From NCBI GenBank assembly GCA_021154945.1, contig JAJNQF010000053.1, positions 1 to 29,774 of the forward strand: a stretch of DNA of 29,774 bases, in the 5' to 3' direction. Shown here in pieces: positions 22,291 to 28,801 of this stretch. Numbering within the stretch: the stretch's first letter is position 1; each line of letters opens with the position of its first letter. Position numbers and translations under genes: made by a program. The notes beneath the pieces were generated by a model that worked only from the letters and a program-made list of their open reading frames with translations, ran no database searches and was not told the origin of the DNA. The stretch is from Sphingomonas sp. Lineage in GTDB: Bacteria; Pseudomonadota; Alphaproteobacteria; Sphingomonadales; Sphingomonadaceae.

Positions 22291-23796
22291 GTGCGAGATA
22301 TCCAGGAAGAAGCGCGGATCGTCCGCGAGCTTACGCGCGGCGATAGCGGATCTGACCCGTTTGCGTCGGCTGTCCGCGCGACGCGCATGCCGATGATCAT
22401 CACCGACCCCCGGTTGCCAGACAATCCCATCGTGTTTGTGAACGACGCCTTTGGGAAGTTGACCGGTTATGCCCGCAGCGAGATCATGGGGCGCAACTGC
22501 CGGTTTCTGCAGGGACCGAACACGGACATGGCCGACGTCGACCGCGTTCGAGACGCGATACGTGCGCGGGAGTCGATCGAACTCGACCTGCTGAACTACA
22601 AGAAGGACGGCACGCATTTCTGGAACCGGTTGCTGGTTTCGCCCGTGTTTAACGACGACGGGGTGCTGCTCTATTTCTTCGCTTCGCAGTACGACGTCAC
22701 TCTTGAGCGCGAACGCCTCGTCAACCTTCAGCTGGATCGCGATGCCCTCGAAGCAGAGGTAGAGCGCCGCATTGCCGAACTCCAGGAGAGCGAGCAGCGG
22801 CTTCAGTTTGCCCTGGATGCCGGCCGCCTGGGATCCTGGAGCATCAATCTCGATACGTACAGGCTGACGGCATCTGCCGAGTGCAAGAGGATATGCGGTC
22901 GTGCCCCGACCGATCCTCTGACCCTCGACGAACTGCGAGAGTCGATCCACCCGGAAGATCGGCAGATGCAGGTCGACGGCATAGAGCGTGCCGTACGCGA
23001 CCGATCGCTGCTGGACCTCGAGTACCGCTTGCGGACGCCGGCAGGCGAGGAGCGCTGGGTACAGATCCGGGGACAGGCGAGCTACCGCGCCGATGGAACA
23101 CCGTTGGCAATCGTCGGGACGACCCAGGACGTGACCGCACGGAGGCGCGCTGAGGAGCATCGGACCCTCCTGGCTAATGAGCTAAGCCACCGGGTGAAGA
23201 ACACGCTTGCGTCCCTGCAGGCAATCGTCTCGCAAACGATGCGCCGGGCGACCTCGGTGCAGGAGGCCGGCACGACGCTGGAAGCACGCATCCACGCGAT
23301 GTCCGCCGCGAACGACTTGCTAATCAGTGGCAGGTTCGAGAGCACGTCCATGCGCGCGCTGGTTGAGCGCACGCTTACCCCCTTCGGGGTGGAAGACGGT
23401 CAAAGGTTCAAGCTTTCCGGGGAGGATCTCCAGCTCCCGCCACGCCTTGTCGTCGCCTTCGCCCTTGCCCTCCATGAGCTTGCAACCAACGCCGCAAAAT
23501 ATGGCGCGCTATCGACCGTCGATGGCGTGATTGAGCTGAGCTGGAAGGTCGTGGACGGCTGGCAGCCGTATGATCTCCACCTCACCTGGGTTGAGTCAGG
23601 AGGCCCACCGGTTGAGCCCCCGACACGGACCAGCTTTGGCACACAGCTCATTCAGCGTGTTTTGGCACACGAAACCGGGGGAACGGCTAAAATCTCATAC
23701 CTTCCTGGCGGCGTCGTGTTCGAAGCCGTCGCACCGTTGGTCGACAGCGCCGACAACGACAACGAGCAGCGTAATAAAGCCGAAGAAAGGAACTAA
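22291..23796 (+). CDS. LOV-PAS-HWE blue-light sensor histidine kinase
   Basis: This 501-aa protein has, in order: a LOV domain (about 25-136) with the flavin signature GRNCRFLQG including the photoactive C70, N102 in NYKKDG, N112 and Q133 in FASQYDVT; a helical linker (137-172); a PAS/PAC domain (about 173-290, PEDRQMQVDG and QIRGQASYRADG); and an HWE-type kinase with phospho-acceptor H300 in NELSHRVKNTLASLQ, N-box HELATNAAKYGALS (395-408) and WVESGGPPVEPP (W433, E435). LOV domains bind FMN and form a Cys adduct in blue light, switching the kinase. The GTG start has GGAG 6 nt upstream. No membrane segments: cytosolic. It is cargo between tail genes and cI, and convergent with cI. Confidence 0.94.
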   Translation: MRDIQEEARIVRELTRGDSGSDPFASAVRATRMPMIITDPRLPDNPIVFVNDAFGKLTGYARSEIMGRNCRFLQGPNTDMADVDRVRDAIRARESIELDLLNYKKDGTHFWNRLLVSPVFNDDGVLLYFFASQYDVTLERERLVNLQLDRDALEAEVERRIAELQESEQRLQFALDAGRLGSWSINLDTYRLTASAECKRICGRAPTDPLTLDELRESIHPEDRQMQVDGIERAVRDRSLLDLEYRLRTPAGEERWVQIRGQASYRADGTPLAIVGTTQDVTARRRAEEHRTLLANELSHRVKNTLASLQAIVSQTMRRATSVQEAGTTLEARIHAMSAANDLLISGRFESTSMRALVERTLTPFGVEDGQRFKLSGEDLQLPPRLVVAFALALHELATNAAKYGALSTVDGVIELSWKVVDGWQPYDLHLTWVESGGPPVEPPTRTSFGTQLIQRVLAHETGGTAKISYLPGGVVFEAVAPLVDSADNDNEQRNKAEERN

Positions 23797-24138
23797 GGGG
23801 CTGGCCTCTCACAAAGCACTAAGCACAGTGCTTTCGGCTTGGCGTTATAGCCCCTATCCGTTTTGCCACTGATGGGGGAACAACGGCCCGTCCCCACAGG
23901 GTAGCAAGGACGGACCGGCCACGGCCGGAGGACGACCGCGGCAAGGCATAAACGATACCCGTCATATTAGTTTCCGGCGGTTTTTGCCGTTTTGTTTCGA
24001 CTTCCCAACCCGGCCATTTCCAAAATTCGATCGTCTTTGGGAAAGCCGACAGTTGCCCAATGTCTGCTATCGCCGCCCGCCTTCCCGAAAGCAGCCTGTC
24101 CGCTTTCCTCCCCATTGCGGCCATTCCGCTAATGTCCG
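23797..24138. other. 342-nt gap between LOV kinase and cI
   Basis: This convergent gap holds the hairpin noted at 23813-23834 and no convincing gene. The right half has three TGTC(C/T)GCT octamers starting at 24061, 24097 and 24133, spaced exactly 36 bp, the last overlapping the cI stop codon. In style this resembles degenerate intergenic repeats of sphingomonad chromosomes, which is from memory and not verified. Confidence 0.4.
23813..23834 (+). terminator. Possible terminator after the LOV kinase
   Basis: The arms AAAGCACT (23813-23820) and AGTGCTTT (23827-23834) form an 8-bp stem with a 6-nt loop 16 nt after the kinase stop. The 3' T tract is only the TTT of the arm, so its strength is uncertain. 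Confidence 0.5.
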
Positions 24139-24864
24139 CTAGTATCCCATCGCCTCGTCCCACGGCATTACCCGGTGGACCGACGACACCTGCTCGTTAG
24201 GGACTTCGAACTCTGCGGCAGGGTTGAACTGTCGAAGAATCACAACGGTTGGGCGCCGCCGCACCAATTGCTTAATAAGGACATGACGAATCTCTTCGCC
24301 GTCGAATGTTGGACCGCGCAACTGCACCACCACGTCATCACCAACGCCGGGCGACCGCTTAGGATCGACGAGAACACGGCTTCCCGCATCAAATCGCGGC
24401 TCCATCGAGTGCCCCGATACCGAGACGACGTAGAGGTCTGGCCTGCCGGTGACGCCTATCGGCCGCGTCATGAAATCAAGAGGTGCGGACATATGCACCT
24501 CTGTCTGCTCGACAGTTACTACGATCCCGTTGCAACCGTCGAATTCCAGGTCGGCACCGAGCGCTGTGCCATAGATGGGCAACGTCTTTGGAAGCCGTCG
24601 AAGCGCTTCTAGCGTTGTACGGCCGTCCGCCGGGATCGTGCGCTCAATACCCTGATCGCGTCCGAGCAGCCAATCGGCAGTTGTGTCGAGGATATCTGCA
24701 ATGGCATCGAGCCGGTCGAGCCCCGGCATATGACCAGCCAAGATCGCGCGAATAGCGTCTGGCTTGTTCAAGGCCGCAATCGACACCTCACGAGCCGACA
24801 TATTCTTCTCGGCAATCTTCGCCGAGAGGCGCTCTTTCAACACGTCAGGAACGTTCTTTCTCAT
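24139..24864 (-). CDS. cI/LexA-fold prophage repressor
   Basis: The 241-aa product has an N-terminal helix-turn-helix (about 20-55, NMSAREVSIAALNKPDAIRA) and a C-terminal S24 peptidase-like domain with the Ser-Lys dyad S153 (VSGHSMEPRFDAG) and K198 (VLIKQLVRR). It should hold the lysogenic state by binding the adjacent operators. The usual Ala-Gly/Cys-Gly autocleavage site is not obvious: the equivalent region reads YGTALGADLEFDG, so SOS-triggered self-cleavage is uncertain. The start at 24864 is chosen because the HTH begins soon after and the operators lie immediately upstream; a longer ORF to 25113 would cross the operators and cro. Confidence 0.9.
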   Translation of the reverse strand: MRKNVPDVLKERLSAKIAEKNMSAREVSIAALNKPDAIRAILAGHMPGLDRLDAIADILDTTADWLLGRDQGIERTIPADGRTTLEALRRLPKTLPIYGTALGADLEFDGCNGIVVTVEQTEVHMSAPLDFMTRPIGVTGRPDLYVVSVSGHSMEPRFDAGSRVLVDPKRSPGVGDDVVVQLRGPTFDGEEIRHVLIKQLVRRRPTVVILRQFNPAAEFEVPNEQVSSVHRVMPWDEAMGY

Positions 24865-24867
24865 GCT

Positions 24868-24957
24868 GCACTCATGACGCATGAAGTGACGCATGGCATG
24901 CGGAATATTTACGTTGACGAATGCCGTATACGTGACGTAAATATGCGTCATGAGTGC
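24868..24957. promoter_or_regulatory. cI-cro operator/promoter region
   Basis: The gap between divergent cI and cro-like genes is built of repeats. GCACTCATGACGCAT (24868-24882) recurs inverted as ATGCGTCATGAGTGC (24943-24957); ATATTTACGT (24905-24914) recurs inverted as ACGTAAATAT (24935-24944); TGACGCAT also occurs at 24887-24894. A rightward promoter candidate is TTGACG (24914-24919) with TAAATA 18 nt on (24938-24943). The outer arms lie at the two start codons. Confidence 0.75.
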
Positions 24958-25309
24958 TGCATACCAGAACGCATTGCGAACGATCGCCGATTCGTACGAT
25001 GCCGAAGTCACCCGTTGGGGTGGCAAATCGCTGTCGCGAGTAGCAACGATCGTCGTGAGCAGCGGCGCGTTTTTTACCCGGTTGCGTGATGGAAAGACCT
25101 TCTCTGTCACCAATCTGGAAAAGTTCGCTTCGTGGTTTCGGGTACCTGCGAATTGGCCCGATCATACAATACCCCGTGACGCGGTTGCCGCATTAATCAG
25201 CATCGGTCGCCCACCTCTCCCTGCTAACACCATGCCGCATCCGTACGGCGCGACTCACGCATCCGTCGATTTCGATCGATTACCGGTTTTGAAGCGGGCA
25301 GGGGCATGA
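24950..25309 (+). CDS. Cro-like DNA-binding protein
   Basis: The 119-aa product is the first rightward gene opposite cI, the place of Cro/Cox. The region LSRVATIVVSSGAFFTRLRD, then GKTFSVTNLEKFASWFRVPA (about 28-66), resembles a helix-turn-helix of the family common in sphingomonad prophages, in which a Ser-Arg-Val-Ala helix is followed by FxxRLxxGkxfsv. The start ATG at 24950 overlaps the inverted operator arm, and no Shine-Dalgarno sequence is present. If the TTGACG/TAAATA promoter is right, the mRNA would be leaderless. The stop overlaps the CII-like gene (ATGA). Confidence 0.72.
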   Translation: MSAAYQNALRTIADSYDAEVTRWGGKSLSRVATIVVSSGAFFTRLRDGKTFSVTNLEKFASWFRVPANWPDHTIPRDAVAALISIGRPPLPANTMPHPYGATHASVDFDRLPVLKRAGA

Positions 25310-25800
25310 CGATCGCGCGCCCGCCTAAGACTTTCGCGCAGGCAACGACGACGATCGCTGGTCTGCTGAGCTGGGAGGCCATGAAGAAGATCGTCAAGCG
25401 GTCGACGCGTACGATCCGGTACTGGAGCCAGCCGAACTGCAAGACGACGCCGATGCTGCACCAAGCGGCTGCGCTCGATGCCGCGTATCTCGCAGCCGGC
25501 GGTGAATATGCACCCTATGCCCAGGCGCTCGCCTTCGCGGTCGACGTCGAGTATTCCAACGAAATTGCCTGTTACCGGGCGCTCGCTGCCGACACCGCCA
25601 AGTTCGTTCGCGAGGCCGGTGAACTCGGTGCAGCCCTTATTGAAGCCGGCCAACCCGGTGCCTCCCCGCACGCACATAGCCGTGCGCTGGTCGAGGCACA
25701 GGAGGTTGAGACGGCACTTGGCGCGCTCATGCGACGCCTACCAAGTTTCTTCCGGTTCGGCGCGGGGTCGCTCTCGGGGAACACCGGGGGTACCCAATGA
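25306..25800 (+). CDS. CII-like phage regulatory protein
   Basis: The 164-aa product resembles the phage CII (CP76-type) family: AGLLSWEAMKKIVKRSTRTI then RYWSQPNCKTTPMLHQAAAL (about 18-57). This N-terminal DNA-binding part is followed by a helical middle and the segment GASPHAHSRALVEAQEVE. In related phages this protein controls the lysogeny decision or early transcription. It overlaps the Cro-like gene and the Ogr-like gene by 4 nt each, so the three are translationally coupled. Family assignment is from pattern recognition. Confidence 0.7.
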   Translation: MTIARPPKTFAQATTTIAGLLSWEAMKKIVKRSTRTIRYWSQPNCKTTPMLHQAAALDAAYLAAGGEYAPYAQALAFAVDVEYSNEIACYRALAADTAKFVREAGELGAALIEAGQPGASPHAHSRALVEAQEVETALGALMRRLPSFFRFGAGSLSGNTGGTQ

Positions 25801-26135
25801 CTATCTCGAAGCCTACCAAGCACAGAATTCCCGGCCTTTCCTGTCCGCATTGCGACGGTCCGGCTGGCATCCGTAACAGCGCGGCACTGACTACGACGGT
25901 TCGTCACATTCGCTATCGCTGCGAGAATGACGAGTGCGGTCATGTGTTCGTCGCCGAACTGCAGGTCATCCGCACGATCGTGCCGAGCGCCCGCCCGAAC
26001 CCGGATATCCGTCTCCCTTTTTCAAATCCGAACGTCTGTCGGACCCGACCGGTACCGGCGAATGATGACACCCGTGCACCGGCCAACGATGACGTTGTGA
26101 CGTCGCCGGCCGCGATTGGACCCGCGCCCAGCTGA
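25797..26135 (+). CDS. ogr: Ogr/Delta-like late transcription activator
   Basis: The 112-aa product has the Ogr/Delta zinc motif exactly: C16-x2-C19, 22 residues, C42-x4-C47 (LSCPHCDGPAG ... YRCENDECGHVF), followed by TIVPSARPNPDIRLP, the family's conserved PSxxPNP tail. Ogr proteins contact the alpha subunit of RNA polymerase and activate late promoters at a dyad near -55. The three 21-bp dyads in this prophage are the likely targets. In P2, ogr follows gene D; here it sits in the early operon after CII and cro. The Pro/Asp-rich C-terminal extension (repeats of PANDD) is longer than in P2 Ogr (72 aa). Confidence 0.9.
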   Translation: MTISKPTKHRIPGLSCPHCDGPAGIRNSAALTTTVRHIRYRCENDECGHVFVAELQVIRTIVPSARPNPDIRLPFSNPNVCRTRPVPANDDTRAPANDDVVTSPAAIGPAPS

Positions 26136-26238
26136 TCCCGCGCGGTAACGCCGCGCTCCTCGTCCCCGCTGACTGAGCACCCTGCCGCAAGCCCCAGCTT
26201 TCGGTGACGCCACACCTTTGCCCGAAGAGGATTGAACC

Positions 26239-26676
26239 ATGCTTCACGTATCATCGTCGACCCATCGCTGCGTGACACTGAAGACTGCGCTGATCGCGCC
26301 GGTCACCCCGGCAGGGTACCTTCGTCTTCGCAGAAACGCCGCCGGCGTTTCGGTAGCAGACGCCGCCAAAGTCATCGCACCGAACAATCGGGCCGAAGGC
26401 GCTGCGTTAATTCGCCTGCTTGAAACCGACGGTGCCGCTGCCCGGTATGTCGAAACGATCCACGCACTCCGCGACGCATACCCTGTCGACGCCGATGTCT
26501 ACCTCCAGCTGCGCGACGGGCCAGCCGCCACGCATCCGCGAATTTGCGCCGGTTGCGGATGCAGTCATTGGGATCCGTGCGTTGCGCCCGATGATGTCGG
26601 CACTTGCACGTTCGCGGACGACAAAACCTGCACGCGCTGCAGCGGTGCGGCCTTTCCGCTCACGGTGTACCAGTGA
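26239..26676 (+). CDS. Early protein with HTH-like N-terminus and Cys-rich C-terminus
   Basis: The 145-aa product has a helical N-terminal region (TPAGYLRLRRNAAGVSVADA, about 24-43) that could be helix-turn-helix, and a Cys-rich C-terminus with CAGCGC (103-108), C113, C122, C130 and C133, the pattern C-x2-C-G-C...C...C...C-x2-C seen in several small phage proteins. Zinc binding is plausible. AGAGGA precedes the ATG. The start follows a 103-nt gap after ogr with no clear promoter. Function unknown; a regulatory or nucleic-acid-binding role is a guess. Confidence 0.78.
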   Translation: MLHVSSSTHRCVTLKTALIAPVTPAGYLRLRRNAAGVSVADAAKVIAPNNRAEGAALIRLLETDGAAARYVETIHALRDAYPVDADVYLQLRDGPAATHPRICAGCGCSHWDPCVAPDDVGTCTFADDKTCTRCSGAAFPLTVYQ

Positions 26677-26831
26677 ACGTCGCCACCGCCTCGACGGCGC
26701 CGCGCCAGGTCGAACGTTGCATGCGTCGCCGCCGCATCGCAAAGGCGGCCCTGCTGATTGCGTTCGCTTTCGTGTGGATCCCGGTCGCGATCATGATGGT
26801 CGTCGCGGGCATGCCGGATCGGCGCGCGTAA
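26673..26831 (+). CDS. Small single-pass membrane protein
   Basis: The 52-aa product has a basic N-terminal part (VERCMRRRRIAK) followed by one hydrophobic helix (about 24-45, ALLIAFAFVWIPVAIMMVVA). The GTG start overlaps the preceding stop (GTGA), and its stop overlaps the next start (TAATG), so it is coupled in the early run. Immunity, superinfection exclusion or toxin-type roles are possible, but nothing decides. Confidence 0.65.
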   Translation: MNVATASTAPRQVERCMRRRRIAKAALLIAFAFVWIPVAIMMVVAGMPDRRA

Positions 26832-27052
26832 TGTCGGTTGCTCTGTTTCACGACGTCGGTGTCGGACTGTTCGTCGCCTCCGGTGCGACCGCGGTTGGCG
26901 CCCTTGCCAACAGCCTAATTCCGCAGTGGCCGCGCATCGTCAGGCTTGCCCTCGGTGAGATCGAACTGCCGCTGCAAGTTTCGGACGGCATTTCACACCC
27001 TTCGACGAATGGCAGTCGTCATCAACGCATCCAAAAGCAGCGTCATTCATGA
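26831..27052 (+). CDS. Small hypothetical protein with hydrophobic N-terminus
   Basis: The 73-aa product has an N-terminal hydrophobic stretch (MSVALFHDVGVGLFVASGAT, about 1-30) and a polar, Arg/Gln/His-rich tail. It overlaps its neighbours at both ends (TAATG and ATGA). The longer open frame starting at 26420 is rejected because it overlaps two genes. I do not recognise a family. Confidence 0.6.
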   Translation: MSVALFHDVGVGLFVASGATAVGALANSLIPQWPRIVRLALGEIELPLQVSDGISHPSTNGSRHQRIQKQRHS

Positions 27053-27399
27053 TGATCAGCGCTGCGCCCAACGATGCTCGCGATGCCGCGTTGTCTTCAC
27101 AGTCAATCAACTGTTCCCAAAAGCGGGAACAGCGGGGCTATCCGATCGAGATACGGCGGATGGTGGGCATGCAAACCGCGTTCGAAATCCTCGGCGGTAA
27201 GGGCAGACTGGCGAGCGCTCTAGGCATCACCGTTCGCTCGCTGAACTATAAGTTGAACGCAGAGCGTGGCGTGTCAAACTTGGACCTGACGTTGGCGGCA
27301 AGCACGCTCGAAACACGCGGCAAGAAGATGATCGATCATGCCCGCAAGCTACGTGATGAGATCGAACCTCAAGCCAAATGTATGGGAACTGCTGAATGA
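27049..27399 (+). CDS. Small HTH regulator (phage CII/gp10-type)
   Basis: The C-terminal 70 residues are the recognisable part: MQTAFEILGGKGRLASALGI then TVRSLNYKLNAERGVSNLDL, a helix-turn-helix of the type found in small phage regulators, followed by a basic helix. Two starts are possible. ATG 27049 gives 116 aa and overlaps the previous gene (ATGA), with an unordered 40-residue N-terminus; ATG 27169 gives 76 aa beginning at the domain. A 22-bp dyad (27111-27132) between them would then be upstream DNA. The stop overlaps the next gene (ATGA). Confidence 0.72.
   Translation: MMISAAPNDARDAALSSQSINCSQKREQRGYPIEIRRMVGMQTAFEILGGKGRLASALGITVRSLNYKLNAERGVSNLDLTLAASTLETRGKKMIDHARKLRDEIEPQAKCMGTAE
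27111..27132. promoter_or_regulatory. Dyad CTGTTCCC / GGGAACAG
   Basis: A perfect 8-bp inverted repeat with a 6-nt centre lies between two possible starts of the HTH gene. It resembles a small operator, or could be an RNA hairpin controlling translation. If the 27049 start is used it is simply within coding sequence. Confidence 0.4.
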
Positions 27400-27566
27400 G
27401 CGCGCGCGCCCTGATCCGCCAAGCTGATCTTGCGCGTGTTCTTCGCGCTGCGGAGAAAGTCGGCATCCCCGTTCGGGTTGAGATCGAGCCCGGCCGGATC
27501 GTTGTCACGACGGGCAGGGATATCGTGCCCGCCGGCGCCAACAGCTTAGACGAGATGTTTGCATGA
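27396..27566 (+). CDS. Small hypothetical protein upstream of integrase
   Basis: The 56-aa product MSARALIRQADLARVLRAAE then KVGIPVRVEIEPGRIVVTTG has an N-terminal helix and a beta hairpin. Similar small proteins precede integrases in many alphaproteobacterial prophages (pattern: helix with QADxARALRAA, then a VEIxxdGxI strand). The role is unknown; an excisionase-like or integrase partner role is possible from position alone. It overlaps both neighbours by 4 nt (ATGA), so it is coupled to the integrase. Confidence 0.75.
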   Translation: MSARALIRQADLARVLRAAEKVGIPVRVEIEPGRIVVTTGRDIVPAGANSLDEMFA

Positions 27567-28669
27567 AGCGGCGTTGGCTACCGAAGCATGTCAGCACGTT
27601 TCGTGATCGGCACGGTAAGGCTCATTACCGGTATCGTCGCACCGGCTTCGTCACCTACTATTTCAAGAGCGAGCCCGGGACCGAGGCGTTTCTCGCAGAG
27701 CTGCGTGCGTGCAACGACGGCGTTAGCGCCCCGGAGATCGAAGTCGGCGCCAACCGTGCTGCCGTCGGGACGTTCGACGACCTGCTTTCCCGCTATTATC
27801 GCTCGCCGGATTTCCTCGATCCAGGCGAGCGTACGCGCGTTGTCTATCGGGGAACGCTCGAGCGCTGGCGTTCGCGGACGCGCAAGGGGCGGCGTTACGG
27901 CGAGATCATGGTGCGTGAGCTGCAGCCGCGTCATGTCGAGGCGATGCTTGCGGAACTCCTGCCGCACCGGACGTCTGCGAACATGCTCCGCAAACGGCTC
28001 TCTGCGCTGATGAAGTTCGCCATGCGCATCGGCATGGCCGGCACGAACCCGGTCATCGTCACGCGTCCCTTCAAGGTCAGCGGCGGAGGGTTCCACAGTT
28101 GGACCGAGGAAGAGATCGCGGCTTACGAACGGCGCCATCCGATCGGTACGGTCGCGCGCCTTGCGTTCGACCTGATGATCTGGACGGGCCAGCGCGGCGG
28201 TGACGCCCGCAAGATGGGTCCGGCCAGCGTCCATGACACCCGGCTCGAACTGACTCAGGAAAAGACGAAAGTCTTCGTGTCGCTGCCGATCATGCCCGGC
28301 TTGGCGGAATCGATCCTCGCAACGCCGACGGTAGGCGCGTTCTTTGTCGTCACCGAATTCGGCAAGCAATTCTCGGTAAAGGGTTTCGGCAACAAATTTC
28401 GCCAATGGTGTGACGAGGCCGGCTTGCCGAACTGCTCGGCGCACGGCCTTCGTAAGGCTGCGGCGCGGCGGTTCGCCGAGGCAGGATGCTCGAACCAAGA
28501 GATCAAAGCCTGGACCGGTCACACGACCGACAGCGAAGTCGCGCGCTACACCGCAGCGGCCGATCAACGCACGCTTTCAGACACCGCCGCAGACAAGCTT
28601 TTGGCTAACCTTGCGGAAAGGTTAGCCAAAGATGCCGCTAAGGCATTAAAAAAAGGGGAAAATAAATGA
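27563..28669 (+). CDS. int: Tyrosine integrase
   Basis: The 368-aa product is a phage tyrosine recombinase. The catalytic set is visible: R211 in TGQRGGDARKM, K235 in the beta hairpin TQEKTKVFVSLP, H294 and R297 in HGLR, H320 in WTGHTT, and Y329 as nucleophile in VARYT. An N-terminal SAM-like core-binding region spans about 70-165. It ends 4 nt before the tRNA-Arg 3' end, the typical place for an integrase next to its attachment site. It is read in the same direction as the early operon and overlaps the 56-aa gene. Confidence 0.96.
   Translation: MKRRWLPKHVSTFRDRHGKAHYRYRRTGFVTYYFKSEPGTEAFLAELRACNDGVSAPEIEVGANRAAVGTFDDLLSRYYRSPDFLDPGERTRVVYRGTLERWRSRTRKGRRYGEIMVRELQPRHVEAMLAELLPHRTSANMLRKRLSALMKFAMRIGMAGTNPVIVTRPFKVSGGGFHSWTEEEIAAYERRHPIGTVARLAFDLMIWTGQRGGDARKMGPASVHDTRLELTQEKTKVFVSLPIMPGLAESILATPTVGAFFVVTEFGKQFSVKGFGNKFRQWCDEAGLPNCSAHGLRKAAARRFAEAGCSNQEIKAWTGHTTDSEVARYTAAADQRTLSDTAADKLLANLAERLAKDAAKALKKGENK
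28601..28629. other. 12-bp perfect hairpin at 3' end of integrase
   Basis: The arms TTGGCTAACCTT (28601-28612) and AAGGTTAGCCAA (28618-28629) enclose a 5-nt loop, inside the last codons of int, 45 nt from the tRNA 3' end. Neither strand has a T tract after it. It could be an arm-type integrase or excisionase site, or stop antisense transcription from the tRNA. Confidence 0.55.
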
Positions 28670-28673
28670 AGTT

Positions 28674-28750
<77 letters not shown>

Positions 28751-28801
28751 CGGATGGCTCGCCTAGCAAAGCGAAACAGCGCGCGCCAGACGTTTTCGCG
28801 T

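Noticed and set aside
24175..24612. Rightward 145-codon ORF antisense to cI
   Set aside because: Shadow of the repressor frame; no ribosome site or family pattern.
24865..25113. Extended N-terminus for the repressor (start at 25113)
   Set aside because: It would read through the operator region and the opposing Cro-like gene; the helix-turn-helix begins properly from the start at 24864.
26983..27003. Possible fourth late-activator dyad ending TTTCACAC
   Set aside because: Only the right half matches the consensus; the left half lacks GTGTG, and it lies inside a coding gene of the early operon.
27578..28567. Leftward 329-codon frame over the integrase
   Set aside because: Antisense to a certain integrase; no recognisable domain.
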